From Bilabrum cf. latius (lineage: Eukaryota; Bigyra: Bicosoecida; Bigyra; Bicosoecida), in NCBI GenBank assembly GCA_965178125.1, contig OZ237758.1, positions 744,001-808,000 on the forward strand: DNA of 64,000 bases, given 5' to 3'. Made by a program: the position numbers and the translations under genes. The notes under the pieces are model-generated. The model was not told the origin of the DNA. It saw only the letters and a program-made list of their open reading frames with translations, and searched no databases. Shown piece after piece: positions 36,253 through 45,112 of this stretch (positions within the stretch are counted from its first letter, which is position 1; each line of letters opens with the position of its first letter).

Positions 36253-37173
36253 TCAATGCAATCGTGATATGTGCCTCTTGAGACTGACTGCCTGCCCGAA
36301 GCGCTTGCCGCACACGCTGCACTCGTGATTGCGCTCCCCCAGATGCACTGTTCTCATGTGCGTCTTGAGATGGCCTGCCACCCCGAAGCGCTTCCCGCAC
36401 ACCATGCACTCGTGCTTACGCTCCCCAAGATGCACTGTGCTCATGTGCGTCTTGAGACTGCCTGCCTGCCCGAAGCGCTTGCCGCATACCATGCACTCGT
36501 GATTGCGCTCACCATGATGCACCACAGTCATGTGCCTCTTGAGACTGCTTGCCATCCCGAAGCGCTTCCCGCACACAATGCACTCGTGCTTGCGCTCACC
36601 CAGATGCACCACTGACACGTGCCGCCTCAAGCTGTTCATGCTGCTCAGCACCTTCCCGCACACCTCGCAGCGATAGCCCTCCTTCTCCTCTCCCCCATCC
36701 CGACCGGCCTCCCCCCGCCGCCTCTTCAACGACCCTCCAGCGCTGCTCACTACTGAGCCATCGTCATCCTCATGCTTCCTGCTCCGCTTCTGGCCGATGG
36801 ACGCAGGTGCACATTCGGTAGAACCAGCGCCTGCAGAGCTTGGCATGCTGACCAAGCCCGCCGTACGTGATGATGATGATGACAATGACCTGCCACCCCA
36901 TGATGCGACGCCCACACCGCTGCTCCATGATAAAGCAGAGCCGGTGGGCTGCACCCCTGCTGCATTCGGCGCTACCCCCAGCTTCTTGCCGCCTTGCGGG
37001 ACGCCGCTGTGGTTGATGCTGGCAATGCCAATCGATGATGACCATACACTGCCAGAGGGTCTTTCCTCATCGCTGTCGCTGTCATCGTCGCTGCTGCTGG
37101 ACTCGCTCACAAGATCCACGTAGTCGGAATCGATGCTGCCAGGCTTCACAGCCATAGAGCCCGTCTGATCCAT
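36253..37173 (-). CDS. C2H2 zinc-finger protein, paralogue A
   Basis: Intronless, 306 residues, TGA stop, no TAG. The N-terminal half is acidic and serine-rich (SESSSSDDDSDSDEE) with a basic patch (SLKRRRGEAGR). The C-terminal half is a run of five C2H2 fingers in the pattern CEVCGKVL...H...H and repeated HECxVCGKRFGxAxxLKxHM..VH with LGER linkers. This is a probable sequence-specific DNA-binding regulator; targets are unknown. It is the inverted paralogue of the gene at 42531 and converges with the truncated methyltransferase copy. Codon 43 here is TGG, where the paralogue has TAG. Confidence 0.9.
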   Translation of the reverse strand: MDQTGSMAVKPGSIDSDYVDLVSESSSSDDDSDSDEERPSGSVWSSSIGIASINHSGVPQGGKKLGVAPNAAGVQPTGSALSWSSGVGVASWGGRSLSSSSSRTAGLVSMPSSAGAGSTECAPASIGQKRSRKHEDDDGSVVSSAGGSLKRRRGEAGRDGGEEKEGYRCEVCGKVLSSMNSLRRHVSVVHLGERKHECIVCGKRFGMASSLKRHMTVVHHGERNHECMVCGKRFGQAGSLKTHMSTVHLGERKHECMVCGKRFGVAGHLKTHMRTVHLGERNHECSVCGKRFGQAVSLKRHISRLH

Positions 37174-37464
37174 ATGCAGACACTTCGCAGTAGGAAGCTC
37201 GCCGGGGAAAGACGCGGGGACTGGGATGGCGTGCTATCACTAACAGATTGCAATCACGAGTTTGCACGCGGCTGAGAGAAGGTTACCAGCAGGTCACGAC
37301 CTCCAGGCTACGCACAACGCTTGGATAGCAAGGAAAAGCAGTGAATGCAAAACTCCAAATGCAAATCGGCAACACAAGAGCCAGAGTGTCAATCTGCGAG
37401 AAATCCGTTGAGATAGACTTGCTGTCTTCGTCTTCACAATTTGGAAACAAACGAGCGTCTCTCA

Positions 37465-40400
37465 TCACACGCGCGCGTACCATGCCAGCGCCACAATCAC
37501 CAACAACAGCACTGCAACGTGCTGCACAAGCTCCCGGTCAACCCCAGTCGCCTCGCACAGGGCCTCAATCCCACCCCTCACCACCATCCTGCCGCCCCGC
37601 ACCACCGCCCTCAAGGCCCCAAACAGCCCCGCGCCTGCCCCCCTCGCAGCACCCACCCCCACCAAGCCCTGCTGCCGCCCGAGCACCTGCTGCACAATAC
37701 CACCCAGCACTCCACCTGCCGCTCCGCTCGACTCGGCCCGTATCCCCGCCAGTCTCCTCTGCACCTGCAGTCGGGCCGATGTCCGCAGCAGGTTCGGCCG
37801 ACCCGCCAGCGCGAGCTCTGGGGATGCGTCCAGCCGAAATACCGGAAGCCCCGCGGCGATCCGCCACCACAGGTCCCAGTCAGCGCTGCCGTCCTCTTGC
37901 CGCCCCTGCGGTAGCGTCTGCTCCTCCTCCTCGCCCTCCTCGCCCTCGAATGCCACAGCCCCTGCACTCGCCTCCATCCCAGCCCTACCAATGGGGTCAC
38001 CACTGATACTTGAAGTGCTTGCTGCACTGCCCGCGTGCATCCCAGCGGCGGGGTTGAACCGCATCAACACACGCCTGAATGCATCATCAATGGCACGGCC
38101 CGCGTCAACCGCGTCCTGCTGAAGCTGCGCGGCCTCCTGCCTGAGGTGCGCACGATGCTGTGCAAGAGTTGGGGTCTGTGATGCATCTTCACCACCGTCC
38201 CCTGCACCCTCAGGAGGGGCACCTGCTGCCCCGCCCAGCGCCACGCCAGCCCCCGCAGCAGCAGCCCCGCCCAATCCGCCCCTGAGAGCCGCCAGGACCT
38301 GCCCCAGCTGCGCCGCTACACCCACGCCTCCGCCCACGTGCGGTCCATGCGCATCCCCATTCCCTGCACCCAAGCCTGCTGCAGCAGCCCCACCTGCCAC
38401 GGCTTCGGCAACACCGGCACCGCCAGCCCCATCGCGGGCACCACGATTCTCTGCACCCGCCGCATCCCCCACTGCCTGTAACCTCTCCATCATCGACAGA
38501 TTCTGCGGCGTTGGTAGCCGAAGCAAGTGGTTCCGCATGGCGCGCGCGGCTCTGGATGCAAACACATCATTCGCCAGTCCTCGTGCAGGCGCCTCCATGC
38601 CCAGCCAGTCGTGAGATCCTTCCATTGCGGTGGGTGACGACGACGACGACGATGATGACGACGCTGACGATGACGCTGACGATGCCACTTCCGGCCCGCA
38701 GGCCGACGGTGGTAATGATCCGGCAGATGCAGCATCGGCGGTAGGATCCGCAGGTCTAGCCAGATCAGCTGCTGCAGCAGCTCTATTCTGCGGCGCAGGC
38801 GGCAGTAGGGGTGGTGGGAGCCACAGCCTCTCCTGCAGCAATGGCTTGGGGGCGTGCCGCGCACGGCTAGCATAGCTTGGTGGGGCAGGCACCTGCGCCT
38901 GTGCCCGCCTGCCTGCCTCATCGCTGGCATCAGCTGCGGCGCTGGCTCGGATCATGGCCCGTTTTCTCCACAGAGCGTGCTTCCTCCATTCGATCTCAAA
39001 CACGGTGCGCTCCGCAAGCTCCCTCACCCCCGACGCCTCCAGCGCAATCTCCAGCTGGCACAGATACCGCGCAATGGCCCGCAGTCGCCCTAGCCTGCTT
39101 GGGCATCGCACGATCCTGGACCGCAGCTGCGGCGGCAGCAGCAGGGAATTCGCGAGATACCAGTCGATCCGCCTCGGGGACTGCGGCCTCTGTCCGGCCA
39201 ATGCCTCGTTCGCCTTGACCGCTTCCGTGGCCTTGCCTACCACACGCACAGCAAACCGATGCAGCTGCGTCGCAAGAGCCTCTTCTTCGTGCCTCAGCCG
39301 ACCGAGGACGTGCGCTGGCGGGGTGAACGCAGACGTACTCGCCAGCCTCCGGCTGTACCCCGCGAATCGCTCATGTGTCGCAGCCTAGCCGTGTCCAGCC
39401 GCTGCGGCAGCACCAGCGCGACTCGTACTTCCTCCTCTGCTGCCCGACGCCCCGCTGCGGTTGTCTCCAGCTGCAGCGGAAGAAGCAGTTGCGCTGCTTG
39501 CCTCTGCCCTCGCCAGCTCGATGCCCGATACCTTGCAGAAATGCAGCTCTCCCGTCCCCGGCTCGGTCCTCATGGACCCGGGCACGACCCGCAGCACCTC
39601 GGTCACCTGCCCCTGCACCATCCACCTCCCCAGAGGCACCCTCTGCGCCCTCTCAAACCGGAACAAGGAGGCCACGCCCGCGTCGGCAGAGGGCGCCAGC
39701 AGAAACCGCCGCGTCATGGCTGTGTCCAGGCTCTCTGCCATGTAGACGTACCTGGGCTCATGCATGACCAGCCGCAGCCTCGCACCGGGGAGAAAGAAGC
39801 CACGGCGGGCGGACCTTGCCGCGCCGCTTTCCCCGCAATCCCCGAACGGGTCCAGGTGCGACGGGTGCAGCCCCCAGGCCTGGCTGTGTGACGAGTGATC
39901 GCCCTTGTCGCCTGGTTGTGCGCCCGTCGTCGCTGTGCATGGCGCCATCGCTTCGCTTCCATCGGCCAGCGGCAGCACAATCTCCACGTCGCCACCATCC
40001 ATGCCAGCTGCCACCCGCTCTGGGTCGAAATCTCTGAGCCCAACGATCGGCAGGGGGTCCGGAAGCACACCGTCAGCATCGGCCCCTGGCTATGCCTCGT
40101 TGCTCCCACCGGACTTTGGACTCGCCTTCTCCGCCTCCTCCTCCTCCTCCTCCTTCTCCTCCTGCTATGCATCAGCACCTGTGCCCTCGAGGCGGATGCC
40201 CCGCTGCACATTCCCCGCCCTTTCGTCTTCCTCTAGTCCTAGACTCTGTTCTTGTTCCCCAGCATTCTGTTCTTGTTCCCCAGCACGGAGCCCCTGCAGC
40301 ACCTCGTCAGCAGCAAGTGCGGACTCCCTGGCAGCTGCTGTCTCCTCCCTTGCTTGCTCCACATATGCAGCCGCATCCAGCTGGCGAAGCACCGCCGCGA

Positions 40401-41085
40401 AATCGGAGGCCTCGTCCGCATCCGCGAGCAGCATCACCGGGAGCTCCCGGGCAGCAGTGACGGGGTCAGCAGTCTCCGCCGCCTCCTCCTCGCCCTCCCA
40501 CCGCAGGGCCTCCCGCCGCGCTGCGAGGGCGGTGGCCGGGGCAAACCGCTCGATTGCCGATCGCAGGGCAAAGCTTGAAGGAAAGTCTTCCGCCGAGCCG
40601 AATACCTAGTGCCGGCATATGGGGCAGCGTGGGTGCGCAGGCAGGGCGGCCCGGAGGCTGGAGCGGTCGAACGAGTGACCGCACGGCAGCGTGACTGGAT
40701 CGACCATGAGCTCGTGCGAAAGAGGGTCGATCAGTTCCTCCGGAATTTCTTCATCTTCGTCTGAATCAGTGTCGCTCTCGCTCTGGTGCTGCCCGTCTTC
40801 GGGCTTTGCAATGCCAGCTGTATCGCCATCAGACACGTCAGTCGAGCCTTGATGCGCCGACGATTCGCCACCTGCTGGGACCGGATCCTATTGAATGTTA
40901 GCACATGCATCATTAGAGCTGGTCGTAGATCCATTGCTGCTGCCAGCGGCCTACAGGCCTTGCTGGACTGGTGACGTGCTGCCTTCGCTAGCAGCTGCAG
41001 ACAATGCGTTTTGGCGGCTACCCTAAGCAGCCCTTTGCTGTCTTCTCTGCCGAACAATGCTCCAAATGTTTTCTTCGCCATCCAT
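37465..41085 (-). CDS. RING/U-box and LON substrate-binding domain protein with C-terminal membrane helix
   Basis: A single frame of 1207 codons with seven TAG and a TGA stop; the start is the ATG at 41085. Residues about 110-160 form a RING/U-box half-site (DPLSHELMVDPVTLPCGHSF then HPRCPICRH, followed by TAG). Residues about 355-530 match the LON N-terminal domain (FLPGARLRLVMHEPRYVYM, LGRWMVQGQVTEVLRVVPGS). The long rest is Ala/Gly-rich with acidic tracts, and residues about 1180-1206 are a hydrophobic helix (VAVLLLVIVALAWYARV), so the C-terminus is probably membrane-anchored. RING plus LON is the arrangement of LONRF-type ubiquitin ligases; the membrane tail and length are unusual. E3 activity is inferred. 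It lies between the arms of the inverted repeat, and its 3' end is inside the left arm. Confidence 0.78.
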
Positions 41086-42098
41086 TTTTGGTTCTCTCTT
41101 TGTATTACAAATTGAAGCAAGCAAGCAATCACATGCAAGCGAACGTTCGATCCACTGGCACGGACGAATCGCCCTTCCAGCCCTTCCACCATTTACCCCT
41201 CCATTTACGTACTACCAGCATTACCGAGCACATCCTCCAGCACACCCACGCAATCATCGCGACCTCCAAACCGAGCAGCTTCCAATGCGCTCACCATACG
41301 CCCACCCACCTCACCTTGAGCCATCGCCCCCCATGCCAGCACCACACCCAGCCTCAGCCGCTTGCCTCACCCAGCTCCAGTGGCCTCCCCTCCCTCGCCG
41401 CCTGGAACACCATCTCCGCATCCCTCTTGGCCTCGAAGCCCCTGCAGAAGCACAGCAGTGCAGTGCGCCTCTTCTGCAAGGCAATGATGGGCCCTGTCTC
41501 TAGCGCCTCGCAGACCGCATCACTGAAAACACCTCAGCTGCATCCTCGATATTTCCATATTGCTTTCATGCTGGGGTGTCTCTTCACGGCCTCTATCAGA
41601 CGCACTGCACCTCCATGGTACCACCACCATCCGTCAGAATCAGGCACAGGCCGATATTGAGGTTGCGCAGCCTGCCGTTGGCAAGCACCACATTGGCCAA
41701 GAGGTTTGAGGTCCGAGGGCAAATTATCGACCTGCAGAGACTCGGGCGATGCGGCTTCATGCCCATAAATATCGGCTGCTCCTGACCGCCTCACCAGCGC
41801 ATGACCAGAATAAAATACGCTTAGGGTTGAGGGCGGGGGGTGGCTGCTAGCATCAAGACCAAGGAAACTCGATGCAAAACATCCGGTCACCGCTTCTCCA
41901 TACCCCCTTTTCCTATCACCCCATCCTCTCCGCCTCACCCAGCACATCCCCCAGCACACCCACGCAACCATCGTGACCCCCAAACCGACCCGCCTCCAGT
42001 GCGCTCACCATACGCCCCCAACACCACGAGGCTCTGGGCCACCGCCCTGCCCGCCAGCTTACCCAGCCGCAGCCGAGCCTCGTGGGGTGCGCCACTTC
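41086..42098 (-). pseudogene. Degenerate leucine-rich-repeat region with a duplicated segment
   Basis: Minus-strand frames show LRR-like pieces: NLLANVVLANGRLRNLNIGL then, in a shifted frame, GAVRLIEAVKRHPSMKAI, and further on CEALETGPIIALQKRRTALL. The frame changes and TGA codons interrupt them, so no single ORF joins the parts. Segments 41220-41340 and 41930-42050 are similar to each other (encoding RMVSALEA-RFGG-D-CVGVL), a direct duplication of a gene end. I regard this as decayed LRR sequence, although unrecognised introns could explain some frame changes. Confidence 0.4.
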
Positions 42099-42244
42099 AG
42101 GGCGGTGTTGCGGGGCGGCAGGATGGTGGTGAGGGGTTGGATTGGGGCCCTGCGCGACGCGAGTGGGGTTGATCGGGAGCTTGTGCAGCACGATGCAGTG
42201 CTGTTGTTGGTGATTGTGGCGCTGGCATGGTACGCGGGCGTGTG
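42099..42244 (+). pseudogene. 3'-end fragment of the LON-domain gene
   Basis: About 145 bp homologous to the last 45-50 codons of the gene ending at 37465, including the membrane-helix codons (LLVIVALAWYA) and the TGA. No upstream domains are present. It is a relic at the edge of the inverted duplication. Confidence 0.85.
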
Positions 42245-42530
42245 ATGAGAAGAGGCTCGTTTGTTTCCAATTTCGAAGACGAAGATAGCAAGTCAACGGA
42301 TTGCTCGCAGATTGAGACTCTGGCTCTTGTGGTCTGATTAGCATTTGAAAGTTTTGCATTCACTGCTTTCCTTGGCTATCCAAGCGTTGGGCGTAGCCCG
42401 GAGGTCGTGACCTGCTGGTGATCTTCTCTCAGCCGCGTACGAACTCGTGATTGCAATCTGTTTGTGAGAGTGCGCCATCCCAGTACCCGCGTCTTTCCCC
42501 GGCGAGCTTCCGACTGCGAAGTGTCTGCAT

Positions 42531-43544
42531 ATGGATCAGACGGGCTCTATGGACGTGAAGCCTGGCAGCATCATCGATTCCGACTACGTGGATCTTGTGA
42601 GCGAATCCAGCAGCAGCGACGATGACAGCGATGAGGAAAGACCCTCTGGCAGTGTATAGTCATCATCGATTGGCATCACCAGCATCAGCCACAGCGGCGT
42701 CCCGCACGGCGGCAAGAAGCTGGGGGTAGCGCCGAATGCAGCAGGGGTGCAGCCCACGGGCAGGGAGGCGTCTGCTTCTTCATGGAGCAGCGGTGTGGGC
42801 GTCGCATCATGGGGTGGCAGGTCATTGTCATCATCATCATCACGTATGGCGGGCTTGGTCAGCATGCCAAGCTCTGGAGGCGCTGGTGCAACCGATCGTG
42901 CACCTGCGTCCATCGGCCAGAAGCGGAGCAGGAACCATGAGGATGAGGATGGCTCAGCAGTGAGCAGCGCTGGAGGGGCGTTGAAGAGGCGGCGGGGGGA
43001 GGCCGGTCGGGATGGGGGAGAGGAGAAGGAGGGCTATCGCTGCGAGGTGTGCGGGAAGGTGCTGTGCCGTATGAGCAGCTTGAGGAATCACGTTATAGTG
43101 GTGCATCTGGGGGAGCGCAATCACGAGTGCAGCGTGTGCGGGAAGCGCTTCGGTAAGGCAAGCAATCTCAAGACGCACATGAGGACAGTGCATCTGGGGG
43201 AGCGCAATCACGAGTGCGTGGTGTGTGGCAAGCGTTTCGGGGAGGCAGGCCATCTCAAGAGGCACATGACTGTGGTGCATTTTGGGGAGCGCAATCACGA
43301 GTGCAGTGTGTGCGGGAAGCGCTTCGGGCGGGCAGGCCATCTCAAGACGCACATGAGCACAGTGCATTTTGGGGAGCGCAAGCACGAGTGCATCGTGTGT
43401 AGGAAGCGCTACGGGCAGGCAGGTGATCTCGGGAAGCACATGAGAACAGTGCATCTGGGGGAGCGCAAGCATGAGTGTGTCGTATGTGGCAAGCGCTTCG
43501 GGAAGGCAGGCACTCTCAAGAAACACCTGGCACGATTGCATTGA
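42531..43544 (+). CDS. C2H2 zinc-finger protein, paralogue B
   Basis: 338 codons from the ATG at 42531 to TGA. One in-frame TAG at 42657-42659 (codon 43) sits in a Ser-rich acidic stretch; the paralogue has TGG there. Fingers: CEVCGKVL, then repeated HECxVCGKRFG with KTHM or KRHM helices and LGER linkers; one finger has CRKRYG instead of CGKRFG. It has one finger more than paralogue A. A standard-code annotation would drop the first 43 codons. Likely nuclear DNA-binding protein; function unknown. Confidence 0.88.
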
Positions 43545-43667
43545 AGCGGCTGGGTCAGCTGTATGATGTGGGCTGCTTGATCCGAAACTCCCGGCTCCCG
43601 GTGAGGGCGGGCGTCATGCACGCGCTTGAGGTCCGATTGATGTGCCCAGATTGATGCAGCCAGCATC

Positions 43668-44830
43668 TCATTCGTCTGCACCAGGCACCGTCACCCGCAG
43701 GAACACAAACCTGTCAGCACGATACCCAGGGTGCCACATCTCCTGCGAGATGCTGGCGATGTGGTAGCCCCTCCTGGCCAGACCTGCGAGCAGCGGCGGA
43801 GTGAACTCGCGCTCCCTGGATTGCAGCAGGTACAGGATCTTGCAGGAAGGGTCGCGGTCGCCCGTAAGATCCGTCGGTCTGACCACAGGGAGGTGGTCAA
43901 AGGCAGGCATCCCCGTCTCCGTGGAGAGGGCTCCTGCTCCCTGGCCTTCTTCTTCTGCTTCTGCTTCTGCTTCTGCTTCTGCTGCTGTGGCTTGGCACCC
44001 TGTCCTGGGCCCAGCCCCGCCCACCCCAGCAGACTCGGTGCCACCGCCAGCGCCAGAACCGCTGGCAGCGCCGTCCTCGGAAGCAGCCGGTGTCCCGAGA
44101 CTGGTCGGCTTGCTGGATGGCAAAGCTCCAGATGCGAGGTCTGCTCCGACCGGGAGACCCTGTGATGAGTGCGACAGGAGCCGTCCGATGGTGTCGAGCA
44201 GAGGCTCAACGCAGGCAACCGGCGCCGCGAGATCACAGGCGAGCAGCAGGGGAGCCTCGATTCGGATTTCAGATTGTTTGTGGGGCTTGCTGCACTTGTT
44301 GGAGGGGCGGGTGCTGCTGCGGTAGCTGTCAATGGTGACGAGTGGGGCGCGCTTGACGAGGCAGCTGCTTCAGTGGCTGCTGCTGCCTTGCTGGCCTTGT
44401 CGTCCGATGGCAGGCAGAGCCCTGCTGCATCCATCGCCAGATTTTCGTGTTCAGAGTTGCCCCACTCTAGCTCCACGCACTGCACGATTCCCCCAAGACC
44501 ATTAGCTTCCACATGACGCTCGGCTTGTCGCACGACCGGCCCCAGATCGGTCGCAATAATTCGGCGTGGTCGCACGGCATCCAGACGTCCGAGTACCATG
44601 GCCACGATTCCCGTGCCGGTGCCGAGCTCAATTACTGATCGTGTGTCCCAATGAAGATCGCTGCTTTCCAGCCATTTCCCCATCACGCTTGCACCGTCCC
44701 ACACCCGATGACCAACCATCCCATGCCCCTCCTTGATCGCGATGCGCTCCAGTTGACCAGCACGCGAAGACTGACACTCAGAATCGAAATCGTACTTGTA
44801 TACCCCATCGGCCCCGTCCACAGTCGTCAC
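43668..44830 (-). CDS. METTL21/FAM86-type lysine methyltransferase-like protein
   Basis: The N-terminal part (from about 44830) has GHRVWDGASVMGKWLE, then the SAM-binding motif ELGTGTGIVAMVL, IIATDLG and CVELEWGN, typical of class I protein-lysine methyltransferases. The C-terminal part (44346-43668, TGA stop) is in a different frame: PLLLACDLAAPVACVEPLLD (post-motif region), a low-complexity insert and a conserved tail. The frame switch occurs between about 44350 and 44230 and is preserved in the duplicate at 35.4 kb, so it is probably an intron I could not place with certainty. The first codon is also uncertain: the frame stays open upstream, without an ATG, so a short upstream exon is likely. 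Substrate unknown. Confidence 0.68.
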
Positions 44831-45112
44831 CCCGCGCTTCCATGCTTTTTCTCGTTCCCAATCTGCGTATCGCTACGCATCGTGCGCGGGAGCCTTATGC
44901 TTGCGCGCTTCGACTGAACCCAACTTGCTTAAGAAAGCTGCGCTTATGCCACTTCTTTGCTTTTTGGGCATCTGCTGCTGAAGCCGCAAAATGCTCTGCA
45001 AAAATTGCTCCGAATCTCGACAGTCTGCCCGATAAGTTCCGCTACTCGCAGCAGTCTACCACCTTTACGCAGTGGCACGACCAAGGTTTTCGTTGTACTC
45101 AATACGTTTCGA
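44831..45112. other. Divergent spacer between methyltransferase-like and PI4K genes
   Basis: About 280 bp between divergent genes. It may include a short first exon of the methyltransferase-like gene (an ATG and a TAG-containing open frame are present). No promoter motif was recognised. Confidence 0.35.

Larger units (their letters stand above)
35372..37611 (+). repeat. Left arm of a 2.3-kb inverted repeat
   Basis: Inverted counterpart of 42099-44430. It contains the end of the LON-domain gene, the zinc-finger gene with its upstream region, and the C-terminal half of the methyltransferase-like gene. Similarity covers coding and non-coding sequence (for example the about 290 bp upstream of each zinc-finger ATG), with small indels. 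The unique spacer between the arms is about 4.5 kb. Confidence 0.88.
42099..44430 (-). repeat. Right arm of the 2.3-kb inverted repeat
   Basis: Inverted counterpart of 35372-37611. It begins with about 145 bp of the 3' end of the LON-domain gene (now on the plus strand and without the rest of that gene), followed by the zinc-finger paralogue and the methyltransferase-like gene. The methyltransferase N-terminal half lies beyond the arm and is unique to this side. Confidence 0.88.

Noticed and set aside
38630-38700. Short-spaced GAC/GAT repeats as a possible array
   Set aside because: They are the antisense of a poly-Ser tract in the LON-domain gene, not a CRISPR or satellite.
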